Assembly (NCBI GenBank): GCA_965224675.1
Contig: CBDDAA010000002.1
Coordinates: 124,001-188,000, forward strand
DNA from: UBA7957 sp965224675
GTDB taxonomy: Bacteria > Pseudomonadota > Gammaproteobacteria > Granulosicoccales > Granulosicoccaceae
Length of the DNA stretch: 64,000 bases
Direction: 5' to 3'
The position numbers and the translations under genes were made by a program. Shown one piece after another: positions 54,601-63,901 of this stretch; positions within the stretch are counted from its first letter, which is position 1; each line of letters opens with the position of its first letter. The notes beneath the pieces are model-generated. The model saw only the letters and a program-made list of their open reading frames with translations, was not told the DNA's origin and did not search any database.

Positions 54601-54893
54601 TACCAGGAACTCTCATCCTTAAGTGCTCCCAGTATTAGAGTCGCCTTTTAATTTCGACTCTTTCGTTCACATACCTTCGGGTATGACGCAGCTGTTACAG
54701 TCCAGTCCAGTCCAGAAGCAGCTACCATACTACAAGCACAAGACTTATAGTACATCAATTTGTGGTATCAGAGCGGCAGTTCCCTTGTCATTTCTGATAC
54801 CATGGACTCTAGGTTTATACATCCGAGAATCCATTTGATACAGAGTACAATAACTGTCTTCTGCATCAATCAGCTCAATCCGTGAGCTAATTA
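54601..54893 (+). ncRNA. Candidate structured RNA, repeat unit 2
   Basis: Imperfect tandem copy of unit 1. CATACC (54670-54675)/GGTATG (54680-54685) closes a TTCG loop; GGTATCAG (54764-54771)/CTGATACC (54794-54801); TTGATACAGA (54835-54844)/TCTGCATCAA (54860-54869, one mismatch); AGCTCA (54872-54877)/TGAGCT (54883-54888). Pairs that differ from unit 1 but stay paired: C-G to T-A (54375/54386 versus 54672/54683), T-A to C-G (54463/54491 versus 54769/54796), A-T to G-C (54537/54555 versus 54843/54861). The unpaired stretch ATACTACAAGC (54728-54738; 54420-54430 in unit 1) is identical. Confidence 0.65.
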
Positions 54894-55396
54894 TTCTATT
54901 ATAGGATAAGCGGAATCCAATCCTTGGATCCCAGCTGTATCGTAGGTAATCAATCCCGATCACCGTATACCGACAAGTTCCTTTCGCGGATAATAATGGG
55001 CATCATCCCGAACCCATCATAATTACTTAAAATTCCTGATCGAACAATTAGTATTTATAAACTAAAACTATTAAAGAGCTGTTTGACCTTAATTTAGTCA
55101 GTCGGTGTTGGAATGGATATATTGCAGCGAATGTGCCAAATGAGTATGAAAAATTCTTGACGTCTCAGATTCCATGACATAAAGCTAGTAACAATCGGCA
55201 TCCCATGCCTGTAAAGTGTTTATCGACGATTACAATTAATTCTTAAATTTTTATTTTAATTGAAACAAAAAGATCCTCTAAGACGTTCAATTGACGCATC
55301 AATTCAATATATTGGCGCGATAGGGATTAACTTTAGAGAATAGACAAAATTCCAACACCCGCGTTATCAAGTCGAATACTACATCGCCGATAACCT
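54894..55396. other. Region after the RNA repeats, before the lipoprotein gene
   Basis: 500 bp without a gene. Small stems continue at first (ATCCAA/TTGGAT at about 54915-54929; ATGGG/CCCAT at about 54996-55018), perhaps a 3' part of the structured RNA, then plain AT-rich sequence that should hold the promoter of the following gene. Confidence 0.35.
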
Positions 55397-56896
55397 GTGG
55401 ATATTAGTATATTGGACACTACTGTGGTTTCGAAGTTTATTGAACGAAGCATCGTTATTGTTATTTTATTGATGATCACTACGATGATTCATTCGTGCGG
55501 TTGGGTAGACTCTACTGGCAGACAAAGTAATTCACATCCTGAAATCAATGTTGTTGTTAACGGGTCTGTATTAACACAGGACCAGGCAATCGCAATGACT
55601 GAATCACGCTCTGAGGAAATAGATTTTTCTTCAAGTACAGATGTTGATGGAGAAGTAGTCGCATTTGAAAGCTTATTGACCGATCAAGGCAAACTTGAGC
55701 AATGCGCGGATCTAATTAACCTGGAAAATGCCTCGAATTTACTAAGAGAGGCTTGTGAGCCCGATGTTAATAACAATGACTGTACGGTTACGATGCTGCC
55801 TACAGCTCAGGCTCATGACGAATCTGATAGTTCTAACGAATCTATAGAGGGCAACTTCACAATTATTCCACCGCGGCTCAGCACGCCAATAGGGATGGCC
55901 TACCGATGGACAATAACTGATAATGATGGTGGCGAGTCCTATAGGGATATTACTTACTGCTTAAATACCCTAAGTAACTCACCGATTGCAAACGCTGACA
56001 TCTATCAGCTTGCCTATAATTCAGAAATTATTGTACCTGAAATTTCATTTAATTCTGATTGCACGATCAAATCGGGTGCATCAAGTGTACTGGGTAATGA
56101 CAGTAATAACTATAATTCTGACACTGAATGCTTAACGGCAGAGTTGCTGACCCCACCTGATTATGCATCAAATGACTTTTCATCTGACTTCACATCACGA
56201 GGAGGCTTTCACTACATTCACAACGGCCTGACAAGCAATGATCAGGATAGCTTTACCTACCGTGCTTTTGATGGAACACATTATAGCAATACTGTTACCG
56301 TGACTTTAAACATCGATACCGAGGCAAACCAACCACCCATCGCCGAAGATGATAATTTTAACGTCGTGCAGAACAGCGTGAACAACGCCCTGCATGTTTT
56401 ACACAATGATGACGACCCTGAAAATTTACCTTTGACCATTCATAATATCAGCACCCCTCCGGATCGAGGCGGATCGGCAAAAATTAGCGCAGATGGAGTG
56501 GTACTTTATTCTCCAGTGGCCCAACTCACAGGTAAAGAGAATTTTGACTATGAAATTGTTGATTCCGGCGGTATAACACAGATTGCGTCAGTTCAAGTAA
56601 CGATTCAAACGGTTAATGAATTACCCGTGGCAGTAGCTGATACAGTTGAGCTTACTGCAGGTCAATGGTTCTACCTTGATGTACTTGCAAATGATAATGA
56701 TACAATAACTAACAATATAAAAATTACCAGTGTGAGTAATACCGATCATGGTGGGAAAGTTATCATTGATGTTAATGGTAGAGGAATAATTTACCGTTCA
56801 GTCAAAGGTTTCAAAGGGATAGAAACGTTTACCTACACAATCGAAAACTTGCTTGGGAATCAAAGTACAGCACTTGTAACCATAACAGTACTATAG
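55397..56896 (+). CDS. Secreted Ig-like (Big_9/cadherin-like) protein, probable lipoprotein
   Basis: 499 residues from a GTG start. Hydrophobic segment about 16-31 followed by M-I-H-S-C, a lipobox-like Cys with an unusual His at -2. Three Big_9-type domains: P-I-A-N-A-D (about 195-310), P-P-I-A-E-D-D-N-F-N-V (about 315-410) and P-V-A-V-A-D-T-V-E-L (about 412-497), each with V-L-x-N-D and F-x-Y-x-I. The N-terminal third (30-190) is PKD-like (D-G-E-V-V...W-T-I-T-D-N-D-G-G). Likely adhesive or structural at the surface. Leads a run of three secreted proteins. Confidence 0.78.
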   Translation: MDISILDTTVVSKFIERSIVIVILLMITTMIHSCGWVDSTGRQSNSHPEINVVVNGSVLTQDQAIAMTESRSEEIDFSSSTDVDGEVVAFESLLTDQGKLEQCADLINLENASNLLREACEPDVNNNDCTVTMLPTAQAHDESDSSNESIEGNFTIIPPRLSTPIGMAYRWTITDNDGGESYRDITYCLNTLSNSPIANADIYQLAYNSEIIVPEISFNSDCTIKSGASSVLGNDSNNYNSDTECLTAELLTPPDYASNDFSSDFTSRGGFHYIHNGLTSNDQDSFTYRAFDGTHYSNTVTVTLNIDTEANQPPIAEDDNFNVVQNSVNNALHVLHNDDDPENLPLTIHNISTPPDRGGSAKISADGVVLYSPVAQLTGKENFDYEIVDSGGITQIASVQVTIQTVNELPVAVADTVELTAGQWFYLDVLANDNDTITNNIKITSVSNTDHGGKVIIDVNGRGIIYRSVKGFKGIETFTYTIENLLGNQSTALVTITVL

Positions 56897-57157
56897 AAAC
56901 CATAACTTTCACATTATTGGCATGTGAACCCCACAGCGCCTTACCCATATCCTCAGAACGTAAATAATTCACAATCCCTTTGTTATTATGCCCTGTAACA
57001 TCCCAGACATTGCCCCTAAAGTAGATAAAAATCACACAAAAAATTTAATCCGTAGCCTCACTACAATCTGAAACTCGCTGAAATCACGGATACAGATAAT
57101 ACTTAAAGGTACATTTTACCAAACTGATTTTACACATCTGACATCGGGCATTGAACA
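56897..57157. other. Spacer before the small secreted protein gene
   Basis: 260 bp, no feature recognised; likely promoter region. Confidence 0.3.
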
Positions 57158-57493
57158 ATGAAACGTATAAACAAATCAATAATTAGCTTAGTTATAGGAT
57201 TTCTGTCAGCAAACTCGATTCAGCCAGCCATAGCGCAAGAGACCGGCGTACACACATGGCAGTTGAAAAGACTTATGTATCCTGACAAAACTGCGACAGC
57301 GAGAGAACATTATGGACACATCATGGTTTACCACGGTATAACCGACAAAGAAATCTCTATAGCACTCGACACTCAATTTAACCGAATACAGAGCATGATG
57401 TTTACTGGCACTCTGATAACAGATGAAACCGGGCTACCCATTCTCGACCAAAAAACCGGAGAGACACTTACCGAAGAGGATGGCTGCGATTAG
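57158..57493 (+). CDS. Small secreted protein of unknown function
   Basis: 111 residues, not recognised. A signal peptide is clear (I-I-S-L-V-I-G-F-L-S-A-N-S, cleavage near A-I-A-Q). The mature part is polar with I-M-V-Y-H-G-I-T-D-K-E-I and T-G-T-L-I-T-D-E-T-G-L-P-I-L. Its TAG stop is the first codon of a repeat (57491-57524), so the original C-terminus may have been cut by the insertion. It lies between two larger secreted proteins on the same strand. Confidence 0.6.
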   Translation: MKRINKSIISLVIGFLSANSIQPAIAQETGVHTWQLKRLMYPDKTATAREHYGHIMVYHGITDKEISIALDTQFNRIQSMMFTGTLITDETGLPILDQKTGETLTEEDGCD

Positions 57494-57524
57494 TACTCCA
57501 ACAACGAGTATTGATGGAGTACTA
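57491..57524. repeat. Hairpin copy of the AGTACTCCAAC family
   Basis: TAGTACTCCAACAA and TTGATGGAGTACTA form a 14-bp stem with one mismatch around CGAGTA. It is the compact form of the 268-bp element at 63634. It is followed by CTAG, the MITE-1 target tetramer. Confidence 0.75.
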
Positions 57525-57655
57525 GCATTTATATTCATTCCTCTCTCCAAATAAATTTGTTAATTAATTAACAAATTTTCCTTATAATTAATAATTCGGC
57601 AAAGTCCTTGCATCCTACCGTTTGATGTCTTGAAGTAGTTATAGGTATATAAGTC

Positions 57656-60478
57656 TTGAACTTTGTAAAGATAGTAGTCGCTACGACTTTTTTTTCGGCC
57701 TCATTAATTGCATTGGAAGCATCTGGGATTCGGTTGTCAAAACAACCAATAATGACAAGTGAAACAAGTCTGGCACAAAATTTCAGCTATGCTGATACAA
57801 TCAACATAGAAAATGATGGTAATAAGTCCTCTTCACACAAAAGAGTTCTTTCCAGAATTGATCGTGCGCCTATTTATTTTGAACAGAATATAGGCCAGGA
57901 ACCAGAACACGTTGTATTCACATCAAAAACACCTGGTTATAAATTATCGTTGACGCAGTCGGATGCCATATTAACGTTTCGTCCTCAGAACAGTAATATT
58001 TTCAATAAAGACAATTACCCCCAATTACACCTCAAATTCAATGACTCTAATCCAACAGCAAAAATTCTGGGCTTAAGCAAGCTGAAAAGTACAAGCAGTT
58101 ATTTCCACTCAAATAACCGTTCAGATTGGTACCAGGGAGCACCTCATTTTTTAGGTGTTAAATACAAGGACATTTATCCAGGTATAGATCTGGAATATTA
58201 TGGTAATAAGCATAATCTTGAATACGATTTTGTCGTTAAACCTGGTCACGATCCAGATGTGATACAAATGTCTTATAATGGAATTGATTCGATTTCATTA
58301 GACACCTCTGGCAATGCAGTCCTGCATTTTGGTGAAGACGAACTCATACAAAAAAAACCTTTTGTTTATCAGCTGATCAATGGTCAGCAACAGGTTGTTA
58401 ATGCCGAGTACGTACTGCAAAATTATGGTAAAAACAAAACCGGGGTTGGATTCAAGATTGCGTCATGGAATCCCGAATATGATCTGGTTATAGATCCGGT
58501 ACTCAGCTATTCATCATTAGTCGGCGGTGATTTATTAGACTCAGGTGGTGACATTGCAGTCGATACGACGGGTAGTGTATACATCGTGGGCCAAACTAAC
58601 AGAGCCAATCCACTTAAAGCGAATTCCACTGTATACAACTGCAACACTGATTGCTCTTCTGATGTGGTAGTCAGTAAATTCAACAGTGACGGCTCCGAAC
58701 TTAGTTGGACTGTTGTATTATCAGGATCGGGCGAAGAAGACGGACTTGGAATAATAGTAGATACCCAAGGAAACAGCTATGTAGCGGGATGGACAAGTTC
58801 CGACGATTTTCCAATGATCAACGCTCTGGATAATGACATTGATGGACTCTCAGACGGGTTCCTGACCAAGATATCAGCATCAGGCACTGAACTGTTGTTT
58901 TCAACCTATTTCGGTAAAGAACGTTCCGAGATTATCACTGATATCGATCGGGATGCCCAGGGTGATATCTATATCTCGGGTAGAACGAGTTCGCAAAATT
59001 CAGCAGAGATTACTACAAGTAATGACCCCCATATCATTGAGACTGATGGATTTATTACTAAGTTTAATGAAAATGGCTCAATCCAATATTTTACGAAATA
59101 CATTGGTGGCTCAAGATATGATTCAATTGATGCGATTGCTGTTGATCTTTCTGGCAGTATCTTTGCGACAGGGACTACGGATTCTGTAGACTTTCCTCTT
59201 GTATCACCGTTATACGATACACTTAAAGGGGTTGGAGATGCCTTTATCACAAAACTGAACCCCGCTGGCGAAGCGTTGATATTCAGTAGTTATTTTGGTG
59301 GAAGTAATGCAGAATCTGGAAGGAACCTGAAATTAGACGATCAGGGAAATCCAGTAATTGTCGGCATTACCACATCGTCAGACCTACCGACAAAAAATGC
59401 ATTGGACGCTGATGCTAATGGCCCTCTTACTGACTGGGATTCGTTTGTCAGTAAATTCAGTGGTGATGGCTCAGAATTGTTGTTTTCAACCTATTTGGGT
59501 GGTAATGGGGGCGATTATGTATCAGGACTCTCATTGGATAGTGACAATAATATTTATGTTAGCGGATATACGCTCTCTGACAACTTTCCATTACTAGAGC
59601 CGCTTTTCAGCCAAATTAATGGACGGTCAGACTTATTCATCAGCAAACTAAATCCAAATGCAAGTGCATTGCTCTATTCTAGTTATTTTGGTGGCAGTAA
59701 CGAAGAATCCTTTTCCGATATAGTGGTTGATAACAACGGCGGACTTTACCTTACTGGACTCACCTATTCCAGCGATTTCCCGGTTACCAACAGCGTAAAC
59801 TTCACGCAAAACAGCACTGGTGGTAACGGCGATATTTTTGTTAGTAAATTATCAGATTTCATTAATTACGATATTGCCGACAGCAAGTGGTATCTCATTG
59901 CATTACCTTATGTTCCGCCTACAGGTTCTACCGTAGAGGAGTTATTTGCTGACAATTTTCCGGGCGAATATAATAAACAATGGTATTTGTATAAATACAA
60001 CACGGGAACAGGTAAATATAAAAAACTATCTCTGGATGACGAACTTGAGCATTCCACTGCATACTGGATACGTCATTCAAGCGGGCAGACCATCACCGTG
60101 GATGTCCCTGGTGGATCAACCACTGCACCTGTCATAATGGGAGAACCATGTCCTCCTGATACTGCCTGTTTCGTAAAAATTCTTGCGACAACTGCTAATA
60201 CAAAGCAATATCATTTTGTTGGGAATCCATTCGCTCACTCAATTAACTGGGATGATTTGCGCTTTAAGGTCGATAGCGGTCAATGCTCAAATGCGCAGGG
60301 ATGCACGCTGACAGAAGCTAAAACCGCCAATCTCATAGACGATATTGGTCACAGTTACGTTGCTAGCTTAAGTGTCACTTTAAGCACTGGTGATATGGTA
60401 GCCGCGTGGCAAGGATTTTGGATTAGAACATTTGCTGGCGCCCATGGTAAAACGCCTCGATTGATATTTCCTGAATAA
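57656..60478 (+). CDS. SBBP-repeat beta-propeller surface protein (DUF7948)
   Basis: 940 residues from TTG 57656, which places a signal peptide at the start (V-V-A-T-T-F-F-S-A-S-L-I-A-L); the next Met is at residue 32. The N-terminal DUF7948-like domain (about 68-285: I-Y-F-E-Q-N-I-G-Q, Y-P-G-I-D-L-E-Y-Y-G) precedes about eight SBBP repeats (about 290-750: G-G-S-x-x-D, F-V-T/S-K-F, S-T-Y-F/L-G-G, Y-V-S-G-Y-T-S-S-D-F-P). A Cys-containing C-terminal domain of about 190 residues follows. Likely an extracellular beta-propeller; ligand unknown. Confidence 0.85.
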   Translation: MNFVKIVVATTFFSASLIALEASGIRLSKQPIMTSETSLAQNFSYADTINIENDGNKSSSHKRVLSRIDRAPIYFEQNIGQEPEHVVFTSKTPGYKLSLTQSDAILTFRPQNSNIFNKDNYPQLHLKFNDSNPTAKILGLSKLKSTSSYFHSNNRSDWYQGAPHFLGVKYKDIYPGIDLEYYGNKHNLEYDFVVKPGHDPDVIQMSYNGIDSISLDTSGNAVLHFGEDELIQKKPFVYQLINGQQQVVNAEYVLQNYGKNKTGVGFKIASWNPEYDLVIDPVLSYSSLVGGDLLDSGGDIAVDTTGSVYIVGQTNRANPLKANSTVYNCNTDCSSDVVVSKFNSDGSELSWTVVLSGSGEEDGLGIIVDTQGNSYVAGWTSSDDFPMINALDNDIDGLSDGFLTKISASGTELLFSTYFGKERSEIITDIDRDAQGDIYISGRTSSQNSAEITTSNDPHIIETDGFITKFNENGSIQYFTKYIGGSRYDSIDAIAVDLSGSIFATGTTDSVDFPLVSPLYDTLKGVGDAFITKLNPAGEALIFSSYFGGSNAESGRNLKLDDQGNPVIVGITTSSDLPTKNALDADANGPLTDWDSFVSKFSGDGSELLFSTYLGGNGGDYVSGLSLDSDNNIYVSGYTLSDNFPLLEPLFSQINGRSDLFISKLNPNASALLYSSYFGGSNEESFSDIVVDNNGGLYLTGLTYSSDFPVTNSVNFTQNSTGGNGDIFVSKLSDFINYDIADSKWYLIALPYVPPTGSTVEELFADNFPGEYNKQWYLYKYNTGTGKYKKLSLDDELEHSTAYWIRHSSGQTITVDVPGGSTTAPVIMGEPCPPDTACFVKILATTANTKQYHFVGNPFAHSINWDDLRFKVDSGQCSNAQGCTLTEAKTANLIDDIGHSYVASLSVTLSTGDMVAAWQGFWIRTFAGAHGKTPRLIFPE

Positions 60479-60488
60479 CATTGCGTTA

Positions 60489-61451
60489 TTAATTCAATAC
60501 TCCCAACGCCTGTTGATCTGCATGATATGAGGACCGAACCATAGGTCCGCTGGCAACATGTGTAAAGCCCATCCCTTCACCTTCCTGAGCGAGCTGCTCA
60601 AATTCTTCTGGCGTCACAAAGCGATCAATTGGAAGATGTTCAATACTGGGTTGCAAATACTGTCCAAGTGTGAGCATTTCCACATCGTTTTTCCGCAGAT
60701 CCTCCATCACCTGTCGAACTTCATCCAGCGTTTCACCCAAGCCCAGCATTAAACCCGATTTAGTGGGTACTCCAGGCATTATTAAACGATGTTCTTTAAG
60801 CAGTCTTAGCGACCACTTATAATCTGCTCCGGGTCGGCATTGTCGATAGAGCCGTGGTGCCGTTTCAAGATTGTGATTAAAGACATCAGAGGGTTGTTTT
60901 ACCAATTCTCCGAGTGATTTTTCCATTCTCCCGCGAAAATCCGGTACTAGAATCTCTATTCGTGTCTGTGGACTGATTTTCCGAATAGCTGCTATCGACA
61001 GTGCAAAATGTCCCGCTCCTCCATCTCTCAAGTCATCTCTATCCACCGATGTAATGACAACATAAGTAAGTCCCAACTGTTTTACTGCTACAGCAAGATT
61101 TTCAGGTTCACTGCTATCAGGTGGTTGCGGCTTGCCATGGGCTACATCGCAAAATGGACAACGGCGTGTGCAGATATCACCCAGAATCATAAAAGTTGCT
61201 GTTCCATGCGTAAAACATTCACCCAGGTTTGGGCATGCTGCTTCCTCACAAACAGAAGAGAGTTTAAGATCGCGCATCAGTTTCTTGATCTTCTGCACTT
61301 TCGGGTTGTTATGCGCTTTGGCTCTAATCCAGGATGGTTTACGCAGTATTTGGCTGGTTTTACTGACTTTAATCGGAATCCGAGATAATTTTTCCGCTCC
61401 ACGCTGGTGCCTTTCAGACTCCAATCGAGAAGGTGCTATGTAAGACTTCAT
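60489..61451 (-). CDS. lipA: Lipoyl synthase
   Basis: Radical-SAM enzyme that inserts two sulfurs into octanoyl groups on E2/GcvH. 320 residues. SAM-cluster motif C-T-R-R-C-P-F-C-D; auxiliary cluster C-E-E-A-A-C-P-N-L-G-E-C; conserved tail with R-S-S-Y-H-A-D. It follows lipB in the classic dacA-ybeD-lipB-lipA order and converges on the SBBP gene. Confidence 0.98.
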   Translation of the reverse strand: MKSYIAPSRLESERHQRGAEKLSRIPIKVSKTSQILRKPSWIRAKAHNNPKVQKIKKLMRDLKLSSVCEEAACPNLGECFTHGTATFMILGDICTRRCPFCDVAHGKPQPPDSSEPENLAVAVKQLGLTYVVITSVDRDDLRDGGAGHFALSIAAIRKISPQTRIEILVPDFRGRMEKSLGELVKQPSDVFNHNLETAPRLYRQCRPGADYKWSLRLLKEHRLIMPGVPTKSGLMLGLGETLDEVRQVMEDLRKNDVEMLTLGQYLQPSIEHLPIDRFVTPEEFEQLAQEGEGMGFTHVASGPMVRSSYHADQQALGVLN

Positions 61452-61553
61452 GAATATGGCAAATAACCTGTTAAATTAACCATTCTAAGCGCAATCCACT
61501 TTCTCTGTCCAATAGTCCATATCATTCATGAGCCGCAAATACACAAATAAAAA

Positions 61554-62180
61554 TTACCACAGCAGCGTCTGGGCATATAATTTATACACCAATTTCTGCA
61601 ATAGCAGTTTGGCAAGCTCATCTTTGCTGACATCTATTCCGTGATCACGTGTTTGGGTTACCTCCATACCTACATATCCACACGGATTAATATACGTATA
61701 AGGGGACAGATCCATATCTACATTTAACGACAGCCCATGATAAGTACAACCTCTACGAACACGCAACCCCAATGCCGCAATCTTACTGCCTCCTATATAC
61801 ACGCCGGGCGCTTCAGCTCGATGTTGAGCCGCGATGTTGTAGTCAGAAAGAAGTTCAATGATAGCGTTCTCAATTGCATTAACAAAGCCTCTCACACCCA
61901 AGCCGATTCGCTTAAGATTGCAAAGTGTGTATATCACAATCTGACCCGGTCCGTGATAGGTAATCTGCCCTCCCCTATCCGTGTGGATGACGGGTATTTT
62001 AGAAGGTTTTAAAAAATGTTCCGCTTTCCCTGCTTGTCCCTGAGTGAAAACAGGTGGGTGCTCAACCAGCCAAAGTTCATCATTGGAATCATCATTGCGT
62101 ACATCTGTAAATTCCCGCATCTCCTGCCAAACGGGTAGATATTCACGACACCCGAGATCACGCCAGACTACGTCAATCAC
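61554..62180 (-). CDS. lipB: Octanoyl-[ACP]:protein N-octanoyltransferase
   Basis: Transfers octanoyl from ACP to lipoyl domains, supplying the substrate of LipA. 208 residues. V-F-T-Q-G-Q-A-G-K, R-G-G-Q-I-T-Y-H-G-P-G-Q, K-I-A-A-L-G-L-R-V (catalytic Lys) and the Cys in Y-I-N-P-C-G-Y are all in place. The start lies 5 bp after ybeD. Confidence 0.97.
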   Translation of the reverse strand: MIDVVWRDLGCREYLPVWQEMREFTDVRNDDSNDELWLVEHPPVFTQGQAGKAEHFLKPSKIPVIHTDRGGQITYHGPGQIVIYTLCNLKRIGLGVRGFVNAIENAIIELLSDYNIAAQHRAEAPGVYIGGSKIAALGLRVRRGCTYHGLSLNVDMDLSPYTYINPCGYVGMEVTQTRDHGIDVSKDELAKLLLQKLVYKLYAQTLLW

Positions 62181-62185
62181 TATTG

Positions 62186-62455
62186 CTACAATACATACAC
62201 TAATCGCTCATGCGATGAAAGTATGCGATAGATTTCATCCAGTTGCTGTTTACTGATTGCTGTAAATGTTACAGTCACTGATTCATACCTGCCTTTATTC
62301 GATGCTTTTTTTCGTGTGGTGGGAACTTTTCCGTTAAGCAATGGCACGAGCAATTGCTCTACCAGGGGACCAAGATCATCTCCAGCTGTACCCATCGCTT
62401 TGATAGAGAATTCACAAGGAAAATCAAACAGCGTTTCGTTTGTATCTTCAGACAC
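62186..62455 (-). CDS. ybeD: YbeD/DUF493 family protein
   Basis: 89 residues, ACT-like fold. F-P-C-E-F-S-I-K-A-M-G near residue 12 and S-K-G-R-Y-E-S-V-T-V-T-F are family motifs. Its first base is the last base of the dacA stop, and it sits 5 bp before lipB, matching the conserved locus. Biochemical role is not established. Confidence 0.95.
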   Translation of the reverse strand: MSEDTNETLFDFPCEFSIKAMGTAGDDLGPLVEQLLVPLLNGKVPTTRKKASNKGRYESVTVTFTAISKQQLDEIYRILSSHERLVYVL

Positions 62456-63597
62456 TACTCAAAATATCTCAATACAGAATCTTTCGCCCACTGGAATAAC
62501 CCCCCCTCATTGACATTTTTTAGTGCGACCAGCGTTGTCTCCGTCAAATTCTCTGACCCCAACTTTATGCGAACTTTACCAAAAGGCTGCCCTAGTTTTG
62601 CAGGTGCTTTAATATAATCAATCAACTCTAACTCTGTGGTTAAATTATCGTCATTACCACGGGGCACAGTTATGTAAACATCTTGCATAACCCCTAGCGG
62701 TAATTCTTCTGATTCCCCCATCCAGATACGCACAGTTTTAACAGTCTGAGCCGCTGTATAAACCTTATTGGTTTTGTAAAACCTAAAACCGTAATTTAAC
62801 AATCGTTGACTCTGATCTGCTCTCGCTTTACCACTTTTAGCACCTACTACAACACTTATCAGGCGCATTTCATCACGTACTGCCGACGAAACCAAACAAT
62901 ATCCGGCGGATTGTGTGTGCCCGGTTTTAAGCCCGTCAACTGATTTGTCACGCCATAATAACTTATTGCGATTTAACTGTTTAATCCCTCCATAGGTAAA
63001 TGCCTTTACCGCATACAAGCCATATTCACCAGGATAATCTCTAATCACTGCCTGCGCCAGAATACCCATGTCCCGGGCAGTTGTATAATGATCAGGATCG
63101 GGCAATCCCGTTGTATTCACAAAATTTGTACCCGTCATACCTAGTTTGAAAGCAAAATCATTCATCAAACTGACAAACCCTTCTTCACTACCCGCAATAT
63201 GCTCAGCAAGTGCAACAGCCGCGTCATTGCCTGATTGAATAATCAAACCTTTAATCAGCTCATCCACTACCACAGGTTTATTGACTTCAATAAACATGCG
63301 TGAACCCTCCATTTTCCAGGCCTTTTCACTGACAATGACAGAGTCGGTGGTTTTTATCGTTCCTTGTTGCAGCTCGGCAGCGACAACATAAGCGGTCATC
63401 ATCTTTGTTAAGCTGGCAGGCTCCACATGTATATCAGGTTTATTTTCCGCGATAACCAATCCGCTGTGGAAGTCCATCAACACATAGCTTTTAGCAGCCA
63501 ATTGGGGTGGTGCAGGTAAGGGCGCCGCACTAAACACGGGCGCTGTTAACGATAAGGAAACCAAAATAAATAAAAAGGACGTTTTTAAAACACTCAT
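62455..63597 (-). CDS. dacA: D-alanyl-D-alanine carboxypeptidase (PBP5/6 type)
   Basis: Removes the terminal D-Ala of peptidoglycan pentapeptides in the periplasm. 380 residues, signal peptide about 1-24. S-L-T-K-M (SxxK), S-G-N-D (SxN) and K-T-G-H (KTG) motifs are complete, and the PBP5 C-terminal beta domain plus amphipathic anchor (L-F-Q-W-A-K-D-S-V-L-R) are present. First gene of the dacA-ybeD-lipB-lipA operon. Confidence 0.97.
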   Translation of the reverse strand: MSVLKTSFLFILVSLSLTAPVFSAAPLPAPPQLAAKSYVLMDFHSGLVIAENKPDIHVEPASLTKMMTAYVVAAELQQGTIKTTDSVIVSEKAWKMEGSRMFIEVNKPVVVDELIKGLIIQSGNDAAVALAEHIAGSEEGFVSLMNDFAFKLGMTGTNFVNTTGLPDPDHYTTARDMGILAQAVIRDYPGEYGLYAVKAFTYGGIKQLNRNKLLWRDKSVDGLKTGHTQSAGYCLVSSAVRDEMRLISVVVGAKSGKARADQSQRLLNYGFRFYKTNKVYTAAQTVKTVRIWMGESEELPLGVMQDVYITVPRGNDDNLTTELELIDYIKAPAKLGQPFGKVRIKLGSENLTETTLVALKNVNEGGLFQWAKDSVLRYFE

Positions 63598-63633
63598 TGA
63601 TGAAAGTAACTCATTCCGAATTTTTGAAACCCC

Positions 63634-63901
63634 AGTACTCCATCAACATATGGATTGATAGATGCAGCGAGTCAGAAAGCGCTTAGGCACTAGGCGCAAC
63701 TTGCAGGCAATGGCCATGCATTCATTTTTGTGGCCCTTGGCAAGAGTTGGAACAACGTGGATGAGCGCTTTCTGGCTCGCCCGAGGGAGCCAAGCTAAAG
63801 CTCAAATACAGCGTTACAACGCTTGAAAAGGGCTAACCATTCTCTCTGCACTGTGCCTTGTTTTTGCTCTGCATTCATCAACCCTATGTTGATGGAGTAC
63901 T
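63634..63901. mobile_element. Complete 268-bp inverted-repeat element (family 2, MITE-like)
   Basis: Ends are AGTACTCCATCAACATA and its exact reverse complement (17 bp). There is no ORF of note. The right end matches the partial copy at 26416-26454, and the terminal 11-13 bp match the short hairpins at 31957 and 57491. It lies 36 bp upstream of dacA on the side where its promoter should be. Confidence 0.7.

Noticed and set aside
54304..54893. Reading the tandem units as a CRISPR array
   Set aside because: Only two long diverged units, no short identical repeats with unique spacers, and no cas genes nearby.
54259..54963. Small ORFs of 68-72 codons across the tandem repeats, both strands
   Set aside because: No family resemblance, no ribosome sites, and the hairpin conservation explains the sequence better than coding.
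60474..60490. AATAAC/GTTATT hairpin between the convergent SBBP and lipA genes
   Set aside because: Only a 6-bp AT-rich stem overlapping both stop codons with no U-run; too weak to call a terminator.
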